Positions 1 to 8,360 of a stretch of DNA of 64,000 nucleotides are shown here, piece by piece. The stretch is taken from positions 1,062,453 through 1,126,452 of the forward strand of contig NZ_JAJOYR010000002.1 of NCBI RefSeq assembly GCF_021202945.1. The letters run 5' to 3'. The stretch comes from Stenotrophomonas sp. SY1. Its GTDB lineage: Bacteria > Pseudomonadota > Gammaproteobacteria > Xanthomonadales > Xanthomonadaceae. The position numbers and the translations under genes are program-made. Each line of letters starts with the position of its first letter. Position 1 is the stretch's first letter. The notes beneath the pieces are model-generated. The model had not been told where the DNA came from and made no database searches. It worked only from the letters and a program-made list of their open reading frames with translations.

Positions 1-188
1 CTTGGGCTTGGGCTTGGGCTTGGGCTTGGGCTTGGGCTTGGGCTTGGGCTTGGGCTTGGGCTTGGGCTTGGGCTTGGATTCGGATCCGGATCCGGATCCG
101 GATCCGGATCCGGTCCCGGTCCCGGTCCCGGTTTCGATCTCGATCTCGATCTCGATCCCGATCCCGATCTCGGGATCGGGATCGGGAC
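1..188. repeat. Cascade of tandem hexanucleotide repeats
   Basis: Twelve CTTGGG copies fill 1-72. Five GGATCC copies (82-111), three GGTCCC copies (112-129), three GATCTC copies (136-153), two GATCCC copies (154-165), one GATCTC and then GGGATC units (172-183) follow. Each block differs from the next by one or two bases but keeps the six-base period, so every frame stays open as a dipeptide-repeat pseudo-protein. GGATCC is self-complementary. The repeat runs off the left edge of the window, so its full length is unknown. No gene is supported here. Confidence 0.95.
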
Positions 189-543
189 TGTCACATGAGG
201 CCCGCTATCCCCTCCCTTCTCCCGCTCGCGGGGGAAGGTGCCCGAAGGGCGGATGGGGGGCTTTGGCTTTGGCAGTCAAAGAATCACAAGGAGCGAAAGC
301 ACGAAGGTGCAAAAGCAGCCCCCCTCCGGCGCTTTGCCCCCGCCCGAAAAAAAAAAGGCGCGGCCCGGGACCACCAGGACGCGCCATGCAGAGAGAGCCG
401 CCCGGACCACGGGCTGAAATGCTGTTTTTCTAGTTAGTCACAGCGCCGAGGGCCGGGATCGAGCGCAGCGCAATCCCAGCCAACCGGCCATTCAACCCGC
501 ATGCCGCAACCCGGCCGTTACCAATCTCCAATTCCCCGGGTCC
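189..543. other. Gene-free stretch downstream of the pilin operon
   Basis: No convincing coding region is present. The short open frames here are rich in Arg, Pro and Lys and show no family resemblance. The stretch contains a palindrome near 219-236 (a CCCGCTCGCGGG core), a short CTTTGG duplication near 260-272 and the A10/GC-hairpin terminator described separately. The rest shows nothing recognisable. Confidence 0.6.
347..385 (-). terminator. Putative terminator of the pilin operon
   Basis: On the minus strand GGCGCG (385-380) pairs with CGCGCC (362-357) across a 17-base loop and is followed by ten U residues (356-347). It lies about 160 bp past the stop of the last pilin gene. The stem is short and the loop large, so strength is uncertain, but the U10 run is unusual for this GC-rich DNA. 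Confidence 0.5.
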
Positions 544-2778
544 TCACAGATAACGCGACCAAAGCACCCCGGCACTGGCCGGCGCCGCAGGCAAACCGGG
601 GCTGCCGCCGCCACAGACCGGCAGCAGGTTCAGGCCATTGCCATGAGGCACCTCCAGCGAGATGCCACCGGCGGAAATGGTGGTATCGGCACGCTGGTTG
701 CTGCCCACGGTAAGGCTGCCGTGGATGGTGACCACCGCACCGGTAGTGGACAGCTGTTTGCCCAACAGCACGCTGCCACGCAAAGTCCAGCCCGCCATGG
801 TGGCGCCCTCCTCGGCGATGACCGCGGCATTGGCAATGGGCAACCCGGTGTAGGTGGTGGTCTTGCCCTGTGCGTCGGTGCCTTCCCAGGTCACGAACGC
901 GGACCGGCTGGCGCACAGGTTGGTCGGGTAGAAGTCCCCACCGCAGACGCGGCTTGCGCCGGCGAAGTTGGGCGCTATCAGGTCCAGGTGGCCGGAGCTG
1001 CTCAGCACCACGTCGCCGCCCTTGTTGACCAGAGTGTTGAGCAGATCGACGGTGGTACCACTGATGGTCAGTTTGGAGTCGAACCACAGCACGCCCGCTG
1101 GCATCTTCCGCACGCCTTCCAGGTACCAGCTGCCATCGGCCTTGCGGGTGGTCAGGCAGCCCCGGTCGTTGCCGTTGATGCAGGTCATCAGTTCCTGCAG
1201 CAACGCCAGTTGCGCGGGCGATGGATTGCGCAGCGGGTACACGCCATCGATGGAACTGCCATCGGCGCGCTTGACATGCTGCACCGTCAACTGCGGCAAG
1301 CCGTTGACCGATTCAAAAAGGTAGTTGGCCATGCCCTTGTAGTTGTTGGCATCCACCGGCTTGACCCGCGCATCGCACCACGGCAGCCCCGGCAGGCCGG
1401 GATTGGCCCCTGCCTGCCCCGCCAGCACGTTGGCAATCGGCGAATTGAGCGTGCCAGCCACCCGCCCCGAACCGGTTACCCGCACCTCGCGCGCGCTCAT
1501 GTTGCCGCCGACGCGCAGTTCGCCGACGGTGCCGGACACCGCGTCCACATGGCCGCCGGCCCACAATGTGTCGTAACTGCCACTCCACCCCAGGATCGAA
1601 ACGCTCTGTCCCCACAGCTGACGCGCCCAGAGCGTATGCAGGCTGACCACGCCGCCCGTCACCGACGTCGATTCGAACGCCAGCACATCCGGCAACGCGG
1701 CGCCTTCCGGGCCGGTATCGCGCTCATCGCCGAGCCGCTCGGCGCCAGCCGCACCGGAAACATTGCCGGTGGCCGGGTCGATGACCAGCTTGCCCAGGTC
1801 CAGCACGAAGCGGCTGCCGTCATCGAGGCTGACCACCACCCGCCCGCTGTTGAACGGCACCACCGTGCCACGCGTCCACGGAATGCCGCCGCTGACGGTG
1901 GCGTCGATCAATCTGCCACCCACCTGTGCGGTACCGATGGCCTTGCCCCCGCTGTACACCACCGCGCTGTAGGCGCCGGCCTTGATCGCGGCATAGTTGC
2001 CGCCGCTCACGCCATTGCCGATATCGACGTTGCGCCCCCACAAGGTGGTGCCACTGGGGTTGCCCATGTGGTTGATGCGGATGTCGCCTTCGGAATGGAT
2101 ATGGCCGTTGTTGGTGATGCCGCCGCCGCTGATCGAGACATTGCCCTTCATGCAGCCGGAGATGCGTGCGCTGGAACCGCCGCCGATGGTCAGGTCGCCG
2201 GCCACCACGATGTTCTCGTAATCCACCGGGTTGACCACTTCCAGCGAGCCGCCGCTGTAATTGAGGTTGCCGTTGAACACCATCGGCGCATTGGGCAGCG
2301 AGTGACAGATTTCCGGTGTCGCCGGACTGCCGCTGCCGGGTGCGACGTCATAGATCACTTCGACCGTGGCGGTGGTCAACGCCGAACCCACGCCGGCTTC
2401 GCCGGTGACGCGTGCGGTCACCCGGTAGTGCTCGCTGCCGGCCGATTCCACTGTGGTTACCACCGCCTGCTTGACACCCAACGCACCCATCCCGGATACC
2501 GGCTTGGCGTCGGTGCCCACCCAGCCCGGCCAGACCGTTTTTTCCACCTGCAGCAGATACAGACGCAGCGCTTCCACTCCCCGCCAGGCCGCTGCCTGCG
2601 CGGCGGTGGCCGAGTGCGTGGTCAGCTGCTGCGACTGGGTGCCGCGCAACGCGTAGATGGTGGCCGCCACCGTCACCGACACCGCAAGCCCGACCAGCAA
2701 CACGATCAGCACAGTGGCGATGCCGCGCTGCCGACGCGGCGGTGAAAACGTCGAAGGGAAAAACCGGTTCTTGTCCAT
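544..2778 (-). CDS. Very large PilX-like minor pilin
   Basis: 744 aa. The N terminus has a short basic leader ending QRG, then a hydrophobic stretch (about residues 22-45, IATVLIVLLVGLAVSV) followed by a polar helix, as in type IV minor pilins of the PilX/GspK group. The usual Glu at mature position 5 is absent. The remainder is a Gly/Ser/Asn/Val-rich region with recurring short beta-like segments that may form a beta-helix; this is inferred. PilX proteins are usually about 170-200 aa, so this is roughly four times longer. The ATG at 2778 is chosen over 2784 because GGGAG lies nine bases upstream. It is the last gene of the five-gene pilin operon and probably a pilus-tip or surface component. 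No pilY1 is visible in the window. Confidence 0.75.
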   Translation of the reverse strand: MDKNRFFPSTFSPPRRQRGIATVLIVLLVGLAVSVTVAATIYALRGTQSQQLTTHSATAAQAAAWRGVEALRLYLLQVEKTVWPGWVGTDAKPVSGMGALGVKQAVVTTVESAGSEHYRVTARVTGEAGVGSALTTATVEVIYDVAPGSGSPATPEICHSLPNAPMVFNGNLNYSGGSLEVVNPVDYENIVVAGDLTIGGGSSARISGCMKGNVSISGGGITNNGHIHSEGDIRINHMGNPSGTTLWGRNVDIGNGVSGGNYAAIKAGAYSAVVYSGGKAIGTAQVGGRLIDATVSGGIPWTRGTVVPFNSGRVVVSLDDGSRFVLDLGKLVIDPATGNVSGAAGAERLGDERDTGPEGAALPDVLAFESTSVTGGVVSLHTLWARQLWGQSVSILGWSGSYDTLWAGGHVDAVSGTVGELRVGGNMSAREVRVTGSGRVAGTLNSPIANVLAGQAGANPGLPGLPWCDARVKPVDANNYKGMANYLFESVNGLPQLTVQHVKRADGSSIDGVYPLRNPSPAQLALLQELMTCINGNDRGCLTTRKADGSWYLEGVRKMPAGVLWFDSKLTISGTTVDLLNTLVNKGGDVVLSSSGHLDLIAPNFAGASRVCGGDFYPTNLCASRSAFVTWEGTDAQGKTTTYTGLPIANAAVIAEEGATMAGWTLRGSVLLGKQLSTTGAVVTIHGSLTVGSNQRADTTISAGGISLEVPHGNGLNLLPVCGGGSPGLPAAPASAGVLWSRYL

Positions 2779-2798
2779 GCGCATGCGCTCCCGGGTCA

Positions 2799-3509
2799 TC
2801 AGATGGTGGTGACGGCAAGATTGGGCAGGCACAGCTGGAACAGGCCCGCACTGCCGTCATCGCGTTCCAGTGCCACCTGCTGGCCGACCGTGGCCATCGG
2901 CGAGACGGCGAAATCCTGCTGCATGTACGGCAGGCATTGACGCTCGGCCTTGAGCGAGAACACATAGCCCGGTGCCAGGCTCATCGCGCCGACTTCCCGT
3001 TCGGCGCTGGCATAGCTGTTGCCGTTCTTCTGTGCAGGAGTAAAGAAAGCGACGCTGCCGGCCATCAGTTCGCGTTCGTTGCTGGCCCACGCAGCGCCGG
3101 CAACATCACCGCAGGCTTTCGGAGTTAGTCGATACAAGCCTTGGCCATCCACCAGATGCAGGCCGGTGCAGACAAAGCCGGCGGTGGCCAGATCGGTCTT
3201 GTAACGCCACACCAGCTGCTTGCCGGATTCGCGCAGGGCCAACTTGCTGGCGAGCGCGTCGGCCTGCGGGACACCGAACCCGGCCGACTGCAGTTCCATC
3301 TGCGCAGCCAGCAATGCGGCAGATACCTGCCCATCGCGCAAGGCCGAGCGTGAGGCGTTGGCGGACACCTCGACCATGGTCTTGTACAGCACCAGCATCG
3401 CCGAGATGGTCACCAGCGAGATCACTAGGCCGATCATCATGCTGATCAGGCTCTGGCCGATCTGCGTGCCGCGCCGGGCGCAGGGAAAGCGACGGGCCGC
3501 CATGCTCAT
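2799..3509 (-). CDS. pilW: Type IV minor pilin PilW-like
   Basis: 236 aa. The leader ends TQIG, followed by QSLISMMIGLVISLV, a hydrophobic prepilin helix of PilW type (about residues 18-40). Mature position 5 is Ser rather than the usual Glu. The C-terminal half contains several Cys that could form disulfides, as in other minor pilins. The start is fixed by a 4-bp ATGA overlap with the pilV stop (3509-3506). It is probably part of the minor-pilin priming complex in the inner membrane, with prepilin peptidase and the assembly ATPases encoded elsewhere. The call rests on the N-terminal motif, size and operon position. Confidence 0.8.
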   Translation of the reverse strand: MSMAARRFPCARRGTQIGQSLISMMIGLVISLVTISAMLVLYKTMVEVSANASRSALRDGQVSAALLAAQMELQSAGFGVPQADALASKLALRESGKQLVWRYKTDLATAGFVCTGLHLVDGQGLYRLTPKACGDVAGAAWASNERELMAGSVAFFTPAQKNGNSYASAEREVGAMSLAPGYVFSLKAERQCLPYMQQDFAVSPMATVGQQVALERDDGSAGLFQLCLPNLAVTTI

Positions 3510-3919
3510 TGCCCCGACGCCATCAGCAGATCCGGGTCGCCCTCGCTGGCGCCACGGCTGCCCAGCGCGCTGGCCGATACTTTCAACTCGACCCGCTGCG
3601 GCGCATCGATGGCACGGGTGACACCGGCCATCGACACATTGGCCGTGGCCGCCTGGCACGCCACGCTGGCCTTGCGCGTTGCATCGGGCAAGACGATGTC
3701 CACATCACTTACCGCGCAGAGCCCCAGACCTCGACTCTGCAACTGGTCACGCAGGTGTTCCACCACCAGGTTCTCGACCTTCGCATCGCGCTGGCTGTTC
3801 ATCACGTTGGCGGCCACATGCGCCAGGCCGGCGCCGATCAGGCTGGTGATCAGCACCCCCACCAGGGCTTCGAGCATCACGTCGCCACGCTGGCGGCGTT
3901 GATCAGAGCAGGTCGACAT
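3506..3919 (-). CDS. pilV: Type IV minor pilin PilV-like
   Basis: 137 aa. It starts with a short basic leader (RRQRG) and then DVMLEALVGVLITSLIGAG, a prepilin cleavage site with Glu at mature position 5 and a hydrophobic helix. Two Cys in the body (about residues 68 and 88) could form the usual pilin disulfide. It overlaps fimT upstream by 17 bp and pilW downstream by 4 bp, implying translational coupling. The PilV name follows from the order fimT-pilV-pilW-pilX, which is the common minor-pilin arrangement. Confidence 0.78.
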   Translation of the reverse strand: MSTCSDQRRQRGDVMLEALVGVLITSLIGAGLAHVAANVMNSQRDAKVENLVVEHLRDQLQSRGLGLCAVSDVDIVLPDATRKASVACQAATANVSMAGVTRAIDAPQRVELKVSASALGSRGASEGDPDLLMASGQ

Positions 3920-4400
3920 ACAGCGGCTCCTGGTCGTTCAAGCCAATGGCAAGGCGGTAACTGCCAGCGGCGCTGCTGCAGCCGGCTGCCGCTGGCAGGC
4001 GCTGGCCACGATTGCCGAAAGCCACACAGGACAGTTCGTCAGCCGAAGCCTGCAGGGCGGCGGCATCACTGAAATCGGTGGCGTCAATGTGCTTGATGGC
4101 TGCATTGGCGGGCAGTTGCCCGGTCCACAGCACCGCATCGTCGGTATTGAGCACCTGCAGCGTGCGGCCATCGCGCTGGAGCCGGGCCGAGGCGTCATCG
4201 CCCGCGACCTGCCCCGGATTGCGCAGCGCGATCGCCCGCGTCTGCGACACCGCTTCCCACATCACGTTGCGCGCCTGCATCTGGCGGTTGCTGTCGATCC
4301 AGCTGCGGGCGAAGGGCGTGCCCGCAGCTGCCAACACCGCAATCACCGCCAACGTCACCATCAACTCGACCAGCGAGAACCCGGCGACGCGCCGGCTCAT
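3903..4400 (-). CDS. fimT: GspH/FimT family pseudopilin
   Basis: 165 aa. The motif AGFSLVELMVTLAVIAVLAAAG begins near residue 6: Gly/Phe cleavage site, Glu at +5 and a hydrophobic helix. The following region has the amphipathic helix and acidic/Ser-rich C domain of GspH/FimT proteins, with a Cys pair near residues 133 and 150. Its ATG overlaps the stop of the pilE-like gene (ATGA at 4400-4397). In related bacteria FimT is a minor pilin and some members bind DNA in natural transformation; that role here is inference only. Confidence 0.8.
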   Translation of the reverse strand: MSRRVAGFSLVELMVTLAVIAVLAAAGTPFARSWIDSNRQMQARNVMWEAVSQTRAIALRNPGQVAGDDASARLQRDGRTLQVLNTDDAVLWTGQLPANAAIKHIDATDFSDAAALQASADELSCVAFGNRGQRLPAAAGCSSAAGSYRLAIGLNDQEPLYVDLL

Positions 4401-4804
4401 GGCCAGTCACTCACGCCGGCGCAGTTACCGGACACGCCGCGTGTGTTGTCCGCATCCAGGGTCAGGGTGCAGCCGCTGGCCTTGCCCATCGCACTGCCAG
4501 CCACCGCCTTGAGCTGGTAGCCGGCGCTGCTGGTGGCGTAGCTGTAGCTGAAATTGGCGCCCTTGCTGGACGGTTGCCAGCCCTTCTTGGCCACGGTTTC
4601 GCTGGCCGGATAACCCAGCGTGCGCTGGCGGAAGTTCTCCACGTTGCTGGACAGCGCCATCAGGTCGCTCTGCGCCACGCGGATCTTGCTGCGCAGTGCG
4701 TAATCGGCATAAAGCGGCAAGGCGATGGCCGCCAGGATGGCGATGATGGCCACCACGACCATCAGTTCGATGAGCGTGAAGCCCCGGGTGTTGTGCCGTT
4801 CCAT
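4397..4804 (-). CDS. Type IV pilin PilE-like
   Basis: 135 aa. The N terminus reads MERHNTRG then FTLIELMVVVAIIAILAAIA, a textbook type III signal with Glu5, followed by ALPLYADY. Two Cys near the C terminus form the expected D-region pair. The start at 4804 is preceded by AGGGGGAAAA, a good ribosome binding site; longer in-frame extensions run into cutA on the other strand and are rejected. First gene of the operon pilE-fimT-pilV-pilW-pilX. It could be a minor pilin of the PilE class rather than the major subunit, which is usually encoded elsewhere in Xanthomonadaceae. Confidence 0.85.
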   Translation of the reverse strand: MERHNTRGFTLIELMVVVAIIAILAAIALPLYADYALRSKIRVAQSDLMALSSNVENFRQRTLGYPASETVAKKGWQPSSKGANFSYSYATSSAGYQLKAVAGSAMGKASGCTLTLDADNTRGVSGNCAGVSDWP

Positions 4805-4920
4805 TTTTCCCCCTGTAGGGCCTTGCAGCCCTTGTGCATCCGTCGTCCTGCGGTGCGGTGGTCCGGTAGTCCCGGGCATGCCCTCAGCGTGAAGGCGGCC
4901 CGAAAGTTGTGACGGACCGC

Positions 4921-4948
4921 AATTTACATTTAATGACAACGATGTCAA
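4921..4948 (-). promoter_or_regulatory. Sigma70-type promoter of the pilin operon
   Basis: On the minus strand a consensus TTGACA (4948-4943) is separated by 16 bp from TAAATT (4926-4921), inside the only AT-rich patch of the divergent pilE/cutA intergenic region. Transcription would begin near 4914, leaving a leader of about 110 nt before the pilE-like ATG at 4804. Confidence 0.6.
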
Positions 4949-4970
4949 TACTGGAGTAAGGAAGTGCCGT

Positions 4971-5318
4971 ATGCGCATCTGCGACAATCCCGCGATGGAC
5001 GTAAGACTGGTCTTCTGCACCTGCCCTGACAGCGGTAGTGCCCAAACCCTGGCCCACCACCTGGTGGAGCGCCGGTTGGCGGCCTGTGTGAACTTGTTGC
5101 CCCCAATGCAGTCTGTGTACCGCTGGCAGGGACAGATCGAGCAGGCCGAAGAGGTCCAGCTGCTGATCAAGACCTGCGCCGACCGCCTGGACGCATTGAT
5201 GTTGGCCATCACCCAGCAACACCCGTATGAATTGCCGGAGATCGTGGCGATCTCCCCCAGCGCCGGCCTGCCGGCGTACATGGACTGGATCCGGGCGCAG
5301 ACCCGGGAGGAACACTGA
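4971..5318 (+). CDS. cutA: Divalent-cation tolerance protein CutA
   Basis: 115 aa from the ATG at 4971, which follows TAAGGAAG by six bases. The family's own start corresponds to the internal ATG at 4995 (MDVRLVFCTCPD), which lacks a ribosome binding site. CutA hallmarks are present: LVFCTCPDSGSAQTLAHHL, the RRLAACVNLLPPMQSVYRWQG core, and the C-terminal HPYELPEIVAI segment. CutA forms compact trimers in the cytoplasm; its link to copper/divalent-metal tolerance is known in E. coli but the mechanism is unclear. Here it sits four bases upstream of dsbD, as in other Xanthomonadaceae and in the E. coli cutA-dsbD arrangement. Confidence 0.93.
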   Translation: MRICDNPAMDVRLVFCTCPDSGSAQTLAHHLVERRLAACVNLLPPMQSVYRWQGQIEQAEEVQLLIKTCADRLDALMLAITQQHPYELPEIVAISPSAGLPAYMDWIRAQTREEH

Positions 5319-5322
5319 ATCG

Positions 5323-7677
5323 ATGATGCTGTTGCGACGTTTTACCGCCCTTTGCCTGCTGTCCCTATGCGCGCTTCCGGCGCTGGCCGTCAACGAGAAA
5401 GACCTGCTGCCGGTCGACCAGGCCTTCGCGCTGCAGGCCACCGCGCCCAGCCGTGACCGCATCGAGCTGCGTTGGGACATCGCGCCGGGCTATTACCTCT
5501 ATCGCCACCGCACCAGCGTCAAGGCCGGGCCGGAGTTCACCGCCGGCACGCTGCAGTTCCCCAGGGGCGAACAGAAGCACGACCAGTTCTTCGGCGACGT
5601 GGAAACCTACCATCGCCAGCTGCGCGCCACCCTGCCCGGCAGCGCCCAGGCAGGCGCCCAGACCGTCACGCTGGAAGTGCGCTACCAGGGCTGCGCCGAT
5701 GCAGGCGTGTGCTACCCGCCGCAGAAACGCAACATCGAAGTGACCTTGCCCGGTGCCGCTGGCGCTCCAGCCGCCGCACCGGCCAGCAATGGCGCCGCCG
5801 CACCGATGTTCAACCCGCTGGCGGCCAATGGCAGCGGCCTGAAGCTCCCCGGCAGCACCGCGGTACAGGGCCTGCCGCTGCCTTCGGAGCAGGCATTCGG
5901 TTTTGAAGCCATTGTCGATGACGGCAACCGTCTGCTGCTGCGCTTTACCCCGGCCCAGGGTTACTACCTGTACCGCGACCGCACTTCGATGACGCTGGAA
6001 GGCGCGGCCGGCATCCGCACCGGACGCCCGCAGTGGCCGGCCGGCCAACCGTACCGCGATGAGCATTTCGGCAACGTGGTGGTCTATTTCGACCAGGTGG
6101 ACGTGCCGGTGCCGTTGCGCCGCGACAAGCCTGATGCCACCGACGCAACGCTGGTGGTCACCTTCCAGGGCTGCCAGACCGATGGCATCTGCTATCCGCC
6201 GATGACCCGGCGGGTGAAGCTGGCGCTACCGGCCGGCAAGGTCTCCGCGCGCGAGGAGGCCATCGTCGCGCCGCTGGTGATTCCGCCGCTGCCCAGCGGC
6301 AAGAAGGACGCCGCACCGGTGCTGCCGGCGGTTGATCCGTCCAGCGCGTTTGGCCCGCAGCCGCTGGTGGTGCGCCCGGACCCGGGCGCGCCGGACCTGA
6401 CCCAGCCGGCACCGGATGCATCGGCCGAAAACAGCCAGCGCAGCCAACCGCCGGCCGAACAGGACGATGGCCATTCGCTGGCGTGGATCCTGCTGCTGGC
6501 GCTGGCCGGCGGCCTGATCCTGAACCTGATGCCGTGCGTGTTGCCGGTGTTGTCATTGAAGGTGCTGGGTGTGGCGCAGAGCGGTGAGAGCCGCCAGCAC
6601 GCCCGCAACCATGCGCTTTGGTACACGCTGGGCGTGCTGGTGGCCTTCAGTGCGATCGGCGGCCTGGTGCTGTCGTTGCGTGCGGCCGGACAAGCGGCCG
6701 GCTGGGGCTTCCAGCTGCAGCATCCCTGGTTCATCGCCACCTTGTTCTACCTGATGGTGGCCGTGGGCCTGAGCCTGAGTGGTGTGTTCACTCTGGGCGG
6801 CAGCGTGGGCGGACGCGTGCAGTCGCTGGCCAACCGCAACGGCGCTGTCGGTGACTTCTTCACCGGCGTGCTGGCCTGCGTGGTAGCCAGCCCGTGCATC
6901 GCACCGTTCATGGGCCCGGCACTGGCCTATGCGTTCACCGCACCGCCGCTGCTTGCGATGTTGGTGTTCCTGGCTCTCGGCCTGGGCCTGGCCTTGCCGT
7001 TCCTGCTGATCGGCTTCGTGCCGGCGCTGGCGCGGCGCCTGCCCAAGCCGGGCGCGTGGATGGAAACGCTGAAGAAACTGTTGGCCTTCCCGATGTACCT
7101 CACCGCGATCTGGCTGCTGTGGGTACTGGGCAAGCAGCGCGGCGTCAGCTCGATGGCCCTGTTGCTGACCGGTGCTGCGGTACTGACATTGGGCCTGTGG
7201 TGGTTCGAACGCAGCCGCTGGCACAGCCGCAGGTTCGGCATGGTGCTGGGCGCGCTCATCGCCGTGCTGGCGCTGCTGGTGCCGGTGTTGGCGGTGAACC
7301 GCATGCCGCCGGCCGCTGCGCAGGCCGTCACCGCGGGCACGGTGGCCTATTCGCCGGAAATGCTCGACCGCCTGCGTGCCGACAACCGCGTGGTGTTCGT
7401 CAACATGACCGCCGACTGGTGCGTGACCTGCAAGGCCAACGAGCGCGGCGTGCTGAACCGGGATGCGTTCCGCGACACGCTCAAGCGCGTGGACGCGGTG
7501 TACATGCGCGGCGACTGGACCAATGTCGACCCGCAGATCAGCGCCTTCCTGGAACAGCACAAGGCCGTAGGCGTGCCGCTGTACGTGGTGTACGGCCCCG
7601 GCGCGCCGCCGCGCGTGCTGCCGACCGTGCTGACCCAGCCCATCGTCGAGGACGCGCTGCTGCGCGCGGCGCGCTGA
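5323..7677 (+). CDS. dsbD: Thiol:disulfide interchange protein DsbD with duplicated N-terminal domain
   Basis: 784 aa. Signal peptide at 1-22 (ends ALPALA). Two copies of the periplasmic alpha domain follow: the first (about 25-145) has YYLYRHRT and GCADAGVCYPP, the second (about 185-310) has YYLYRDRT and GCQTDGICYPP. A Pro/Ala-rich linker leads to eight hydrophobic helices with the two buried Cys in LMPCVLP and VASPCIAPF. The C-terminal thioredoxin domain carries ADWCVTCK. It moves electrons from cytoplasmic thioredoxin to periplasmic partners. E. coli DsbD has one alpha domain and about 565 aa; the duplication accounts for the extra length. The ATG at 5323 starts right after the signal-peptide-compatible frame opens; tlpA follows one base after the stop. 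Confidence 0.95.
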   Translation: MMLLRRFTALCLLSLCALPALAVNEKDLLPVDQAFALQATAPSRDRIELRWDIAPGYYLYRHRTSVKAGPEFTAGTLQFPRGEQKHDQFFGDVETYHRQLRATLPGSAQAGAQTVTLEVRYQGCADAGVCYPPQKRNIEVTLPGAAGAPAAAPASNGAAAPMFNPLAANGSGLKLPGSTAVQGLPLPSEQAFGFEAIVDDGNRLLLRFTPAQGYYLYRDRTSMTLEGAAGIRTGRPQWPAGQPYRDEHFGNVVVYFDQVDVPVPLRRDKPDATDATLVVTFQGCQTDGICYPPMTRRVKLALPAGKVSAREEAIVAPLVIPPLPSGKKDAAPVLPAVDPSSAFGPQPLVVRPDPGAPDLTQPAPDASAENSQRSQPPAEQDDGHSLAWILLLALAGGLILNLMPCVLPVLSLKVLGVAQSGESRQHARNHALWYTLGVLVAFSAIGGLVLSLRAAGQAAGWGFQLQHPWFIATLFYLMVAVGLSLSGVFTLGGSVGGRVQSLANRNGAVGDFFTGVLACVVASPCIAPFMGPALAYAFTAPPLLAMLVFLALGLGLALPFLLIGFVPALARRLPKPGAWMETLKKLLAFPMYLTAIWLLWVLGKQRGVSSMALLLTGAAVLTLGLWWFERSRWHSRRFGMVLGALIAVLALLVPVLAVNRMPPAAAQAVTAGTVAYSPEMLDRLRADNRVVFVNMTADWCVTCKANERGVLNRDAFRDTLKRVDAVYMRGDWTNVDPQISAFLEQHKAVGVPLYVVYGPGAPPRVLPTVLTQPIVEDALLRAAR

Positions 7678-7678
7678 C

Positions 7679-8248
7679 ATGCGGGCTGCGACGTGGTGGG
7701 TAGCCGCAATTGCCGCCGTGGCCGGGGTGGTCGTCGGCGTGCATTACATGCCCACCAACGTCGACCTGCCGGCGCGCATGGAAGATCCATCGACACCGCC
7801 GCCGAGAACGGCGGTGCAGGCCGCAAAGCCGGGCGACATGCTGCCGGCCTTCAGCCTGCCAGACCTGGACGGCATGCCGGTGGCGTTCCCGGATCGCTTC
7901 AAGGGCAAGCCGCTGTTGATCAACGTGTGGGCCAGCTGGTGCGCACCGTGCATCGAGGAGATGCCGGAACTGGCGCGCTTTGCCGCCAGGCATGCCGACA
8001 ACGGCCCGCAGGTGGTCGGAGTCGCGTTGGATACGCCCGAGGCGGTGCAGGATTTTCTTGGCAACGTGCCGGTGTATTACCCGATCGTGATCGAAACGCC
8101 CGGCCCGGACGATGCCAGCGTCAAGCTCGGCAACACGCAGGGGCTGCTGCCTTACAGCGTGCTGGTGGATGCGCAGGGGCGCATCCTCAAGCAGAAGCTT
8201 GGGCCGTTCAAGGCCGGCGAGATCGAGAGCTGGGCAGCGACGCCGTAG
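7679..8248 (+). CDS. TlpA-like membrane-anchored thioredoxin
   Basis: 189 aa. A single N-terminal hydrophobic segment (about 5-22) anchors a periplasmic thioredoxin fold. The active site is in INVWASWCAPCIEEMPEL, typical of TlpA/ResA/CcmG reductases, and the cis-Pro region reads GLLPYSVLVD. It starts one base after the dsbD stop, so the two are co-transcribed. DsbD is therefore the likely electron donor, with cytochrome c maturation or copper-site assembly as possible end uses; the latter is inference. Confidence 0.9.
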   Translation: MRAATWWVAAIAAVAGVVVGVHYMPTNVDLPARMEDPSTPPPRTAVQAAKPGDMLPAFSLPDLDGMPVAFPDRFKGKPLLINVWASWCAPCIEEMPELARFAARHADNGPQVVGVALDTPEAVQDFLGNVPVYYPIVIETPGPDDASVKLGNTQGLLPYSVLVDAQGRILKQKLGPFKAGEIESWAATP

Positions 8249-8360
8249 CAGCCACGCAAGCAGCGACGCTGGAGGTGCTGGAGCGGGTCGGACGCTGTCC
8301 ACAAGTGCGCCCGATTACTGCTCCTTGACACCTTGCATGTCCGGACCGGAGGCTAGTGCA

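Noticed and set aside
1..188. CRISPR array
   Set aside because: Units are contiguous six-base repeats with no spacers and no cas genes nearby.
2..433. Plus-strand 143-codon frame reading as Gly-Leu, Asp-Pro, Pro-Val and Ser-Ile dipeptide runs
   Set aside because: It is only the translation of hexamer repeats; no start signal or conserved domain.
643..2745. 700-codon plus-strand open frame
   Set aside because: Antisense to the pilX-like gene; His/Gln/Arg/Ala-rich composition typical of high-GC shadow frames.
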